A stretch of DNA of 64,000 bases from positions 1,612,001 to 1,676,000 of the forward strand of contig NZ_PDIZ01000001.1 in assembly GCF_002563635.1 (NCBI RefSeq). Reading direction: 5' to 3'. Both the position numbers and the translations under genes were made by a program. Shown here piece by piece: positions 41,192 to 49,300 of the stretch. Below the pieces are notes generated by a model. That model had not been told where the DNA came from. It made no database searches and was given only the letters and a program-made list of their open reading frames with translations. The DNA is from Bacillus sp. es.036. GTDB taxonomy: Bacteria; Bacillota; Bacilli; Bacillales; Guptibacillaceae. Within the stretch, counting starts at the first letter, position 1; each line of letters starts with the position of its first letter.

Positions 41192-41758
41192 TTACCGTAC
41201 ACTCAACTGCTTTTTTTTCACGATATACATATGATAGTGCGCATTGAATTCTGGATAGTCTGTATAGCGATCAGCAAGTACTTCCCACTCGTTCTCCGTC
41301 TCATCCAGCACACGTTTCAAGTATGCCTCCCTCTTTTGCCCTTGCATCATAAAAATGGCCAACACCCCACCGTTTTTCAGCTCCGCAGCAATACGCTGGA
41401 CCAGGTTCGTTTCGCCCTCGACATTCCTTTTATAAAAATGTAGCATCGAATCCAACAGGACAATATCGTGCTCCGCGCCTACTGGGTACGTGTAAACATC
41501 TCCTACTTTCCCGGTCACGTTCAGCTGCTCGTCACGGGCGACTTGATTCATTTGATCAAGCCCGACAGTGGACATATCGACGCCTGTCACCGTATACCTT
41601 AACCTTCCTAAGCTTAATGAATCTCTGCCTTGTCCGCATCCTAGATCTAGGACATGCCCTTTCGGTTCATATGCCTCAAAGAATGCCACGAGTCCAGGGT
41701 AGGGATTTCCGAAATAATGCTGTTCTTGATAATGCGTATCATAGACTGGTTTCGTCAT
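41192..41758 (-). CDS. SAM-dependent methyltransferase (TehB-like)
   Basis: 188 residues of the class I methyltransferase fold: HVLDLGCGQGRDSLSLGRL is the SAM loop and VTGVDMSTVGLDQ the acidic strand; KNGGVLAIFMM is motif III. TehB-type enzymes methylate tellurite or related thiophilic compounds; the substrate here is unproven. Its ATG overlaps the stop of the oxidoreductase by four bases. Last gene of a four-gene operon with higher GC than the rest of the array. Confidence 0.8.
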   Translation of the reverse strand: MTKPVYDTHYQEQHYFGNPYPGLVAFFEAYEPKGHVLDLGCGQGRDSLSLGRLRYTVTGVDMSTVGLDQMNQVARDEQLNVTGKVGDVYTYPVGAEHDIVLLDSMLHFYKRNVEGETNLVQRIAAELKNGGVLAIFMMQGQKREAYLKRVLDETENEWEVLADRYTDYPEFNAHYHMYIVKKKQLSVR

Positions 41759-42672
41759 GATACTCCACCGCGTTCCCAATCTTCCATCGCCATTTCATGG
41801 TTGATTTCAGCGGCGACTTCATACCCTTCACTCGCAGCCTTCAGCAATCCAGAGAACACATTCTTCGTGTCACCAATGACATATAATCCCTTTACAGCCG
41901 TTTTCGCTCCTTCTTCAGTTTCGACTCCTCCCATGTCTGTATAGTCGATGCCAAAATGGTCGAGAGAAAATGCCTGGGATTCGCCCGTATCCATAATAAA
42001 TCCGCCAGATCGATGGTACGCCTCCCCAGACGCCATCACGACCTTCTTTAGCTGACCCTCGGTTGAAATAAGTTCATCAATTGCCTCTTCCACAAGCTCC
42101 ACACCATGCCCTCGTAAATCTTTCCGATCTTCTTCCGAAAGCGCTGTAGCACCGTTTGTAAAAACGATTAGATCCTGACTCCAGTTATAAATCAATTTTA
42201 CGTAATGAATAAGCCAAGGTTCGTTTCCAAAAATCGCCAACGGCTCATCTTTCCGCTCCCAGCCGTCACAATAAGGACATGGAAAAACTGTGGAGCCGTA
42301 TACGTCCTGTAGTCTTTTGATCGCAGGCAGTTCCTCTTTCATCCCCGCTGCCACCACGACGCGCCGGCTTGCATAGCTTTCCCCGTTATCTGTCTGAACG
42401 GTAAAAACGCCCTCTTCCTTTTCAAGTGACGTAACCTTCGTTTCAACATAGCTTACCGTCGGATAAGCCTTGATTTCACCCAAACCGATCGACTTGAACG
42501 ATTCAGGCTTCACACCGTCTCGTGTCAGATATCGGTGCGATGCATGCGTCACACGGTTCCGAGCGGCATTGGCATCCAGTACAAGCACCTTCCGCTTTGA
42601 TCGTCCAAACACAAGCGCTGAACTTAAGCCAGCAGCCCCTCCCCCTATTACAATCACTTCATATTGTTCCAA
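41755..42672 (-). CDS. Thioredoxin-reductase-like flavoprotein
   Basis: 305 residues: FAD motif GGGAAG at 10-15, redox-active CPYC at 132-135, and the FAD-closing GLYVIGDTKNVFSG. This is the layout of low-molecular-weight TrxR-like enzymes, including dithiol oxidases next to methyltransferases. The second Rossmann (NADPH) motif is atypical (LAIFGNEPWLIHY instead of GGGxxA), so the electron partner may not be NADPH. It lies between two methyltransferases, suggesting thiol or metalloid chemistry. Confidence 0.82.
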   Translation of the reverse strand: MEQYEVIVIGGGAAGLSSALVFGRSKRKVLVLDANAARNRVTHASHRYLTRDGVKPESFKSIGLGEIKAYPTVSYVETKVTSLEKEEGVFTVQTDNGESYASRRVVVAAGMKEELPAIKRLQDVYGSTVFPCPYCDGWERKDEPLAIFGNEPWLIHYVKLIYNWSQDLIVFTNGATALSEEDRKDLRGHGVELVEEAIDELISTEGQLKKVVMASGEAYHRSGGFIMDTGESQAFSLDHFGIDYTDMGGVETEEGAKTAVKGLYVIGDTKNVFSGLLKAASEGYEVAAEINHEMAMEDWERGGVS

Positions 42673-42673
42673 C

Positions 42674-43270
42674 TTATCCTCTCCCCTTTCTAGCTTTCAC
42701 ACTTGCCGTTTTCGCTTCATACGTACCTTCCGCAACCCCTATTGGTAGTTCTCTCACCTGGTCTCCTAGATTTAGGACGACGAGCGAAGGAGGAGTCTTC
42801 ATTTCCTCCGCCACTTTCTCAGATGATGGAAATTCCTCCAAGAGCCCTCCTGGCGGAAGCTCGTCCTCAGTTTTGACCAACCCAAGATACACGAGCAGAC
42901 CGCCTTCCGCGAGCTGCTTTTCTAATCTGGAGAAAAGCGTCTCCCGCTCCTCTTTCGAAAAATGGACAAACGAGAGAAGAACTAAATCAAACTTTCCTTC
43001 GCCCGTGTATTTGAGTGCATCGGCTACTTCCGCTTCGATCGAATATCCTTTTTCCCGAGAATGTTCCTCGATGAACTGAACAGCCGCCGGAGCAAAATCG
43101 ACACTCGTCACGTTCCATCCCTGCTGCGCCAACCAAAAACTATTACCGCCTTCCCCGGCACCGAGATCAAGCGCACGGCCTGCCGGAACAGCCTCCAGCC
43201 ATTCAACAACCCGCTCATCTGGTCTGGTCCAACGCGTTTTGTTCTGTAGATATTCCTCGTCAAAACTCAT
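42674..43270 (-). CDS. SAM-dependent methyltransferase
   Basis: 198 residues: ALDLGAGEGGNSFWLAQQGWNVTSVDFAPAAV is the SAM loop with the acidic strand, EGGLLVYLGLV is motif III. TehB/UbiE-like. Its start overlaps the TetR stop by four bases, and one base separates its stop from the flavoprotein start. Substrate unknown. Confidence 0.82.
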   Translation of the reverse strand: MSFDEEYLQNKTRWTRPDERVVEWLEAVPAGRALDLGAGEGGNSFWLAQQGWNVTSVDFAPAAVQFIEEHSREKGYSIEAEVADALKYTGEGKFDLVLLSFVHFSKEERETLFSRLEKQLAEGGLLVYLGLVKTEDELPPGGLLEEFPSSEKVAEEMKTPPSLVVLNLGDQVRELPIGVAEGTYEAKTASVKARKGRG

Positions 43271-43806
43271 GACAACAATCCTTTCTTAAATGTTCTCCAT
43301 ACAAGCTCCGGGATCTCTCTAGGAGCCACCGTCCCGTTGTGCAATGTCTCCCAAGCCGTCAATAGCACCCCGTCATACATATGGAACACCCAGGCATCTG
43401 GAATAGAAGAATCGATATGCCCTGCGTCCCTTAAACGCCCGATCAATGCATACAGCCCTTGGTTAACCTTCGAAAACTTGCACGTTTCCGGATCATGCTC
43501 TTCATGATGCCCATGCTCACGGAATAAAAGATGGAATCCATGCTTTCCCGCATTCGTCTTAATAATCGATTCCATCTGCTCCAGCGGATCCTCAAATCTG
43601 TCCATCGACTCATTGAAAATGACTAACGTCCTTTCAATCAGCACCTCATGTATGGAAGAAAACAACCGCTCGCGGTTCTTGAAATAACGGTGAATCGTCA
43701 TTCGACTCACGCTCGCCTGTTCCGCGATTGTCTCCATCGATGCACTTTCGTCTCTTGAAAGAACATCAATTGCGACGTTCACGATGTTGGTTTGTGTTTT
43801 GTTCAT
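43267..43806 (-). CDS. TetR-family repressor
   Basis: 179 residues: the TetR helix-turn-helix (SMETIAEQASVSRMTIHRYFKNRERLFSSI) lies at about residues 23-52, followed by a helical ligand domain containing a His-rich stretch (HGHHEEHDPETC), which could bind metal. The ATG at 43804-43806 follows AGGGGTG; the longer upstream reading would cross the operator. It heads and probably represses the four-gene operon. Confidence 0.86.
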   Translation of the reverse strand: MNKTQTNIVNVAIDVLSRDESASMETIAEQASVSRMTIHRYFKNRERLFSSIHEVLIERTLVIFNESMDRFEDPLEQMESIIKTNAGKHGFHLLFREHGHHEEHDPETCKFSKVNQGLYALIGRLRDAGHIDSSIPDAWVFHMYDGVLLTAWETLHNGTVAPREIPELVWRTFKKGLLS

Positions 43807-43822
43807 TTCTTCACCCCTTAAC

Positions 43823-43838
43823 GTTACAACTATGTAAC
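43823..43838. promoter_or_regulatory. Probable TetR operator
   Basis: Inverted repeat GTTACAACTATGTAAC, 17 bp upstream of the repressor start, with a further GTAACATATTGTAC-type half-site adjoining. Typical of an autoregulated TetR gene. Confidence 0.65.
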
Positions 43839-43870
43839 ATATTGTACAAAGAAGTAATATTATAGTCAAT

Positions 43871-43907
43871 AAAAAAGCAGGCACTCGTTCAGAATGCCTG
43901 CTTTTTT
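43871..43907. terminator. Bidirectional terminator upstream of the TetR operon
   Basis: AAAAAAGCAGGCA..TGCCTGCTTTTTT stem with A and T runs. It insulates the operon from the array. Confidence 0.85.
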
Positions 43908-44039
43908 GAGAATGGTTTCTATTTGAAATCCTTTCTCTACACCACATATATGTACCCCACCCCTTACTCGGCAAAATTTGCAAATCAGAGATTTTTCGTC
44001 CTGATCCAACTTCTAAGGTTTATTTTTATTTAAACTATC

Positions 44040-44056
44040 GCTCCGAGATTGTTGAA
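44040..44056 (+). repeat. Cassette site 48
   Basis: Core GCTCCGAGATTGTTGAA, preceded by CTATC as at site 45. Left boundary of the second 449-bp copy. Confidence 0.87.
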
Positions 44057-44087
44057 CACTTTAAGTAAAACATTTACGAGCGCAATT

Positions 44088-44372
44088 TTAGTTAAGTAAA
44101 CTTCCAAAAAGTAAAATCCCACTCAGAAGAACCGCCAAAATAAGGGATATTATCATTGTGAATAGACTTCTCGTCATACCTTTCCAGTCTCTAATACCAG
44201 ACAAACCAAATACTCCAGCAAGAAATGTAAATAACGAAATAAATAAAACTATTGTTAAAGGGTGAATTCCGATTATGGAATTACTGAACCAACCTGAGAA
44301 TGAAACTATTAAAAATAATAACACGCAAATAAATGAACAGATAAATGAACAAATGTTGATCTTCTCCTGCAT
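44088..44372 (-). CDS. Three-helix membrane protein, copy 2
   Basis: 94 residues, differing from 40317-40601 at a few positions near the third helix (ILAVLLSG for LAVFLSG). Same ATG and ribosome site. Together with the flanking sites it is a full cassette duplication. Confidence 0.65.
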   Translation of the reverse strand: MQEKINICSFICSFICVLLFLIVSFSGWFSNSIIGIHPLTIVLFISLFTFLAGVFGLSGIRDWKGMTRSLFTMIISLILAVLLSGILLFGSLLN

Positions 44373-44488
44373 CCCTCTCTCCTCCAAAAATAACATCTTA
44401 AATTCCATCTACTGCATTCTGTGAAAAAGGTCAAATTCATTTTGCTCCGTTACATATGTTATAGAGGCTTGCACTCAATTGAGCAATA

Positions 44489-44505
44489 GCTCCGAGATAG
44501 TTGAA
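44489..44505 (+). repeat. Cassette site 49
   Basis: Core GCTCCGAGATAGTTGAA. Right boundary of the second 449-bp copy. Confidence 0.86.
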
Positions 44506-44619
44506 TAGGAACTCTTCATTTAATACCCTGATTTTTAGACTGGATAATCATTTCCATAATCACATCTTATTAAATTAGCTTCTACACAGAATCAGTATGT
44601 TTAAATGACTCTCTTATCC

Positions 44620-44820
44620 TCAATTCAAACTTCCTCCCCTAACAATAAGGCGCAAAATAAAAAGAATGACTCCTGCAACTAACCCATATATGAAAAAGGT
44701 TATCAGACCCTCTAAGGTCACTTTTTGGTTTGTCCATAATGGATCAATGATTAACTTAGCCAATGCCATACCAAAAGCTGGCGCAAGAATAAATGCTATC
44801 CCCATTAGCACTTTTTTCAT
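44620..44820 (-). CDS. Two-helix membrane protein, unknown
   Basis: 66 residues with two helices (a signal-like first one). GGGAGGG precedes the ATG. Not recognised. Confidence 0.6.
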   Translation of the reverse strand: MKKVLMGIAFILAPAFGMALAKLIIDPLWTNQKVTLEGLITFFIYGLVAGVILFILRLIVRGGSLN

Positions 44821-44910
44821 AGTTATCCCTCCCTATGAATCCCCCTATCTGGAAGCGTATGATAAATCGGCTACATCGCTGTGTTAAAGCCTATTATTTA
44901 TTGAATATTC

Positions 44911-44927
44911 GCTCCGATTTAACAGAA
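44911..44927 (+). repeat. Cassette site 50
   Basis: Core GCTCCGATTTAACAGAA; same right flank as site 41. Confidence 0.86.
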
Positions 44928-45007
44928 GACTCGATATCGAGATGTTTCTTAATTGATGGCTTTATTTAGCAGACGATCACCTTTACTAAATAAGCCCATA
45001 AAAACAA

Positions 45008-45156
45008 TTAATATTCAATGATATTGAGCCATTGCGCATCAGGACCGATCGTTATATGAGGAATCTTATTTAATTCAAAAACCCTGAAAAAATCATCTAT
45101 ATTCTCTTTAGTAATTTCACTTAATTTATCTGTTAAATCAATCTCCGATAAAAGCA
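45008..45156 (-). pseudogene. Truncated copy of the 37525 gene
   Basis: From site 50 to position 45156 the sequence nearly repeats 37428-37673, so it holds only the last ~49 codons of the unknown acidic protein. Homology ends abruptly at AAAAGCA, and a degenerate site follows 10 bp later. A start is absent. Confidence 0.78.
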
Positions 45157-45166
45157 TTCTTGAGTT

Positions 45167-45184
45167 GCCCTCTGAAGACTGGAA
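45167..45184 (+). repeat. Cassette site 51 (degenerate)
   Basis: TTGAGTTGCCC then TCTGAAGACTGGAA; shares the TTCTTGAGTTGCCC lead-in with site 4. Confidence 0.5.
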
Positions 45185-45241
45185 ATCAAGATTAATTTAC
45201 AAAATCATCAATGTTTACTTCAATGAACCCAAAATAAAAGC

Positions 45242-45901
45242 TTATTGCCCTATGTAATAATATATGTCCAAAGCTACAACGACACTAATAAGTTTTATAA
45301 ATACTTTTGAATCCAGTTGAGTGTTGTCTATAAAGAAAGCATCATTGTCAGTGAGATTTTTTCTTATAGTAGAATGCACTAATGAACGCTTCTTTATAGT
45401 GAAAATTTCCTTTCCAGTCTGTTTGCTTTCGATAGAGAAATCCATTAAGTTTGATTTTACCCATACTGCATATTGGTCATTACTTTCTGAACTAATTACT
45501 GAAATGACTGGAGTGTTCTTCTTAGTTGAAAAATTCAATGTCGCCAAATGTTCATTTGATTTAGTGTACACTTTAAGGTCACTAAAGAATCCTGCCTTCT
45601 TACGAATATTTGCAATAAGTTGTCCGTCTTGGTCTAGCAAGTTCAATTCTAGTGCTTCTACAATAACTCCTTTTAAATTTATAAAAAACAAACTTAAAAC
45701 TTTCAATAAACTATTACTAAAACTTATTGATTCTTTATCCGTTTCTTCTACTTTTCCAATTTCTTTTTCTTTAAGTACTATCGAATATGTTAAGTTACCT
45801 TTATGCTTAAAACTTTCAACCTTTTGTAAATAAAATTCACCAGCAGCATATGGAACTCTATCTTTTTGTTCATTGTAATTTAACTTTGTAGAATTTCTCA
45901 C
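45242..45901 (-). CDS. Possible LURP-one/tubby-like (scramblase-fold) protein
   Basis: 219 residues. A repeated beta pattern (LNLLDQDGQLIANIRKKAGFFSDLKVYTKSNEHLATLNF and FSIESKQTGKEIFTIKKRS) resembles the LURP-one-related / scramblase twelve-stranded barrel. The match is by eye and uncertain. The C-terminus has one hydrophobic helix (VFIKLISVVVALDIYYYI). GTG start behind AAGGAAGAG. Confidence 0.45.
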   Translation of the reverse strand: MRNSTKLNYNEQKDRVPYAAGEFYLQKVESFKHKGNLTYSIVLKEKEIGKVEETDKESISFSNSLLKVLSLFFINLKGVIVEALELNLLDQDGQLIANIRKKAGFFSDLKVYTKSNEHLATLNFSTKKNTPVISVISSESNDQYAVWVKSNLMDFSIESKQTGKEIFTIKKRSLVHSTIRKNLTDNDAFFIDNTQLDSKVFIKLISVVVALDIYYYIGQ

Positions 45902-45981
45902 TTAATCTCTTCCTTTAATATTACCGTTAGTTTATTGGTGTTTGTATGGGTATTAATTGTTTCAAGAAATCTTTCCGTTAT

Positions 45982-46149
45982 TTATTCCAACTGACTAAAG
46001 CATCTTGAACAATATATAATTTGTTCAGGACCCCAGGCTTTCAAAAGAGCCCATCCATTTGTCTTTTTCGGTGTAACAATAATTGCCATCTTCTCATCTT
46101 TTTCAACTTCTCTTCCGCAATTTTCACAAGTAAACTTATCGCCAATAAT
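45982..46149 (-). CDS. Zinc-ribbon protein (55 aa), possible ATT start
   Basis: Frame IGDKFTCENCGREVEKDEK.. then IIYCSRCFSQLE: two Cys pairs (CENC, CSRC) make a complete zinc ribbon. No ATG, GTG or TTG lies in frame at useful distance; ATT at 46147-46149 (or the next one) follows AGAGG. Either an unusual start or a gene with a damaged start. Confidence 0.45.
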   Translation of the reverse strand: MIGDKFTCENCGREVEKDEKMAIIVTPKKTNGWALLKAWGPEQIIYCSRCFSQLE

Positions 46150-46249
46150 AAGTATCCATCCTCTCGATAAATTTCTTATTTAATAACTTATTAGCTTCAC
46201 CTTTTAGAGACGTTTGAATAAAAAATCCGTTTCACAATTCAAATTAGCT

Positions 46250-46380
46250 CGAAACTGAGTCTTCAACTAACCTGACCTATTGCCTAATTCCAATTATTTC
46301 AAAACTCAACCACTTACTCAACCTTAATTTGAAAGAAAAGACGTAATTCCTTAGTGCGGAATTACGCCCGATAAATGAAG
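46250..46380 (+). repeat. Cassette site 52 (long form, degenerate core)
   Basis: Contains the outer arm CGAAACTGAGTCTTCAACTA also found at site 35, the AATTCCAATTATTTCAAAA arm from 46286, a hairpin GTAATTCC..GGAATTAC and core GCCCGATAAATGAAG at 46366-46380. The region 46180-46487 holds no gene. Confidence 0.7.
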
Positions 46381-46421
46381 ATCGTTCTTCAACGTTTGCG
46401 CTGTTATGATATTACAGAATT

Positions 46422-46438
46422 GCTCCGAGATTGTTGAA
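46422..46438 (+). repeat. Cassette site 53
   Basis: Core GCTCCGAGATTGTTGAA. Confidence 0.86.
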
Positions 46439-46487
46439 GATCGGTCATGAATATTAAGCTACATCTAACTTGCAGATATCCTATTAT

Positions 46488-47561
46488 TTAATTTATTTTT
46501 TTACCGTCCTTGCTTTTAACAACAATCTGATATTCATCTCCATTTACAACTTTCTTTATCTCTTTTGAGTTAATAAATGTGTTCATCTCATCTTCAATCT
46601 CTTTTGCTAGCATTGAAGCATTAGGATTAGACTTATCAATTGAAGTGTCAACTGATAATGTATAAGGTTCTGAGTAGAATGTAAAACCAACTAATTCAAC
46701 TTTAAGCTCTTTTTGACCAATTAATCCTTCTGTAAGAGTATCGATAACAGGACTCCATCTCACTTGTGCTTCTTCTCTTATAATATCAAATGTATACACT
46801 TTTATTTTAAATTCACCTGGTTCTTTTTCTTCTGCAACTTTCCTTACAATATCCTTCATCTCTTCAACTCTTGTTTCTGAGACAGGTATTTCAAGTGGTA
46901 TAAACCTCTCTTTGTCATTAATTCGAACATCAGCTGATTGAACCTGATAGTTTTGCTCTTTTAGTTCACTCATGATCTTTTCGCTAAGAGCAAGACTTCT
47001 CTTCTCATAATCATCGTACTTCTTTTGCATTTCTTCTGTAATGCCATCGTCGTATGACTCTTTTTCTTCTTTAGGACCGGTTACTTCAACAGTGTATGCT
47101 CCAAGACCATGCGCTTCTAAAAAGCTATTACTTCTTTCAATAATATCTTTTTCGTATTTTTGATAATAATCTTTAGTGCCTTCTATTCCTACGTAAATGG
47201 TTTTTTCCCTAAAATCAATATTTGTTCCCTGACTAACTTTAAAGTTGTCTTCTCTTAGTTCATGGATTAGGAGATCTCCGATAGAATCGACACCGATAGA
47301 ATCTTCCTTATCCATCAATTCATTTAGAAACGGTATATTAGAGATAACAGAAGCCATTGATGGTGAAACGAATGATAAACTGACAATTAAACCAAATAAC
47401 AAGACTGCAGCACAGGATGCATAAATAAGCTTATAATTGATAAAAGTGGGATTATCGCGTTCCTTAATCCTTTCTTTCACTCTTTCTCTAATTCTGTTTT
47501 CTCTATCTAAAGAAAATTGCTCGTCAAATTCTTTTTTTCCTTTTTGAACTTCACGTTTCAT
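46488..47561 (-). CDS. DUF4030 membrane-anchored partner of the ECF sigma factor
   Basis: 357 residues: basic soluble N-terminus (about 45 residues), one helix (LIYASCAAVLLFGLIVSLSF), then an extracellular part with repeated units about residues 100-350. DUF4030 proteins accompany ECF sigma factors in Bacilli and are presumed anti-sigma or co-regulators. The ATG at 47559-47561 follows AAGGAGG. The sigma gene overlaps its start by 11 bases. Confidence 0.78.
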   Translation of the reverse strand: MKREVQKGKKEFDEQFSLDRENRIRERVKERIKERDNPTFINYKLIYASCAAVLLFGLIVSLSFVSPSMASVISNIPFLNELMDKEDSIGVDSIGDLLIHELREDNFKVSQGTNIDFREKTIYVGIEGTKDYYQKYEKDIIERSNSFLEAHGLGAYTVEVTGPKEEKESYDDGITEEMQKKYDDYEKRSLALSEKIMSELKEQNYQVQSADVRINDKERFIPLEIPVSETRVEEMKDIVRKVAEEKEPGEFKIKVYTFDIIREEAQVRWSPVIDTLTEGLIGQKELKVELVGFTFYSEPYTLSVDTSIDKSNPNASMLAKEIEDEMNTFINSKEIKKVVNGDEYQIVVKSKDGKKIN

Positions 47562-48120
47562 AGTTGCCTCCTTCCAAACCACTAATTTTTTCTTTTAAAA
47601 GAAGTCTCCCCCGAGATAATCTCGTTTTAACTGTATTCCTATTCATTTTTAAAGCCAGCGCTATTTCTTCTGTATTGAAATCTTGAAAATAAAAAAGGAT
47701 AATAACTTCTCGATATTTTGGCTGAAGAGACAGAACGATGTCCATCACACTTTGTCTATTCTCTTTCTCAAGAAACTCATCTTCTGAACTTTTCCTTTTA
47801 ACTAGCACCTCCAAAAGATGAGAGTGAGAATGAAATAAATTATATTTTCGTTTTCTCAAAAAATCTTTTGAAGTATTTACTGTGATACGGGAAATCCAAG
47901 TTTTTATTGATGATTCTTTTCTAAATTTATGTAGGTTTTTGTAACACTTATAAAAAACTTCTTGGGCTATATCCTCGGCTAAAGAATGATCTTTCACATA
48001 TGAAAAAGCTAAAATAAACACTTGCTTTGAGTGTTCTTTGATCAACAAATCAATCTCCGTTTCACTAGCTGTTTCATCGTCAAATCCTTCCCTATCAAAT
48101 AATGAATCTCTATTTTTCAC
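47551..48120 (-). CDS. ECF sigma factor
   Basis: 189 residues with region 2 (YVKDHSLAEDIAQEVFYKCYKNLHKF..WISRITVNTSKDFL) and region 4 (LQPKYREVIILFYFQDFNTEEIALALKMNRNTVKTRLSRGRLLL). GTG start behind AAAGGAGG. Likely controlled by the DUF4030 protein downstream. Second ECF system of the array. Confidence 0.88.
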   Translation of the reverse strand: MKNRDSLFDREGFDDETASETEIDLLIKEHSKQVFILAFSYVKDHSLAEDIAQEVFYKCYKNLHKFRKESSIKTWISRITVNTSKDFLRKRKYNLFHSHSHLLEVLVKRKSSEDEFLEKENRQSVMDIVLSLQPKYREVIILFYFQDFNTEEIALALKMNRNTVKTRLSRGRLLLKEKISGLEGGNYET

Positions 48121-48253
48121 TTTTCAACCTCCTTTCAACTTTCATCCTTCACCTTATAGACTATACATTTATCAAAGCAGTTTCATTTTCTATAAATATT
48201 TTTAATAAAGTAATATGACTTTAATTCAAGAACTACTTTTCAAACCTCACGCA

Positions 48254-48286
48254 AAAAAGCTCGGAGTTCAATAACTCTGAGCTTAG
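48254..48286. terminator. Hairpin upstream of the sigma operon
   Basis: AAGCTCGGAGTT..AACTCTGAGCTT stem, preceded by an A-run. Insulates the operon from the neighbouring cassette. Confidence 0.7.
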
Positions 48287-48352
48287 CTAAAAATTGCTTG
48301 AGCTTATTTAATTTAGTTGCCTACCTAAAAGGCTTATTTTTATTTCACAATC

Positions 48353-48369
48353 GCTCCGATTTTACGGAA
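48353..48369 (+). repeat. Cassette site 54
   Basis: Core GCTCCGATTTTACGGAA. Confidence 0.86.
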
Positions 48370-48388
48370 CTAGAATAAAAATGATATA

Positions 48389-48718
48389 TTAGTTTTCGTT
48401 ATTCAATCCTTTAAGTCGTTGATACATAAACACGAAAGTCAATATAGTAAGTAATGAAAATAAAGATATTCCTATGACCACGAAAGTGTCATTATATAAA
48501 AGTGCACACAGAGTTGTCCAAATTATTACACCTATTACAAAAGAAGTTCTTGGATAAAAAACTTTGATTGCAACTAAATTAAATATAGTCAAAAAAAGAA
48601 CTAATGTGAAACCATTGTAATACCAAAACTCGATATCCTTTATATCATAAATAAAAAAAGAGAAAAAAAACGGAAATGCCAATATAACTAACAATTTACT
48701 TCTATTATCTTTGGTCAT
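48389..48718 (-). CDS. Four-helix membrane protein, unknown
   Basis: 109 residues with four helices. The ATG at 48716-48718 has AAGGG six bases upstream; the longer reading adds seven residues. Not recognised. Confidence 0.6.
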   Translation of the reverse strand: MTKDNRSKLLVILAFPFFFSFFIYDIKDIEFWYYNGFTLVLFLTIFNLVAIKVFYPRTSFVIGVIIWTTLCALLYNDTFVVIGISLFSLLTILTFVFMYQRLKGLNNEN

Positions 48719-48851
48719 ATTAATCCCTTCTGATTCCATATAGGTAAAAGTTTGGTTTTAGTTCCAAGACTCTCAATTATGTCGAATTCAATCCTTTCAT
48801 TACACTGCCCAGTTACTAGCAAAAAATAGAGCATAATCGTTTTAGAGTAAA

Positions 48852-48868
48852 GCTCCGAGATACTGGAA
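48852..48868 (+). repeat. Cassette site 55
   Basis: Core GCTCCGAGATACTGGAA, identical to site 10 while the sequence left of it differs. Left boundary of the second 312-bp copy. Confidence 0.88.
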
Positions 48869-48899
48869 GATGGTAAATAACGATCCTTCTGCCTTAAGG

Positions 48900-49091
48900 T
48901 TAAGACTGTTCTTCTTTTGATAACAGTCCAACAATGAACATGACAATAGCATATATAATAATCGTAGTTATTAATAAAGTTAACGGATTAAAATGATCAT
49001 GCAGAAATGGGGACAAAACTATTACTATCACCAATAGTATGACACCAGCTATTTTTTGGTTTTCCTTCTTTTTTGCAACTTCCATTTTCAA
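48900..49091 (-). CDS. Two-helix membrane protein, copy 2
   Basis: 63 residues, differing from 14377-14568 at four positions. TTG start with GGGAGG. Part of the duplicated 312-bp cassette. Confidence 0.7.
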   Translation of the reverse strand: MKMEVAKKKENQKIAGVILLVIVIVLSPFLHDHFNPLTLLITTIIIYAIVMFIVGLLSKEEQS

Positions 49092-49163
49092 TGATAACCT
49101 CCCTTTATTCCTGGGTTGCTCTTTAATAATGAAATTGCTGCAAAGACATCTTACTAAACTTTC

Positions 49164-49180
49164 GCTCCGATAATACGGAA
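49164..49180 (+). repeat. Cassette site 56
   Basis: Core GCTCCGATAATACGGAA, in which TCCG..CGGA is a perfect inverted repeat. Right boundary of the second 312-bp copy. Confidence 0.88.
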
Positions 49181-49300
49181 GACTTGATTTCGAGATATTG
49201 AAACGGATCTTTACCTAATGCACCAGTTTGTTTTCACTATAACTAGCACTAAGTTAATCCCCCAGAAATCAGTTTTTACTGTTTTAAAGTTGGAGATGTA

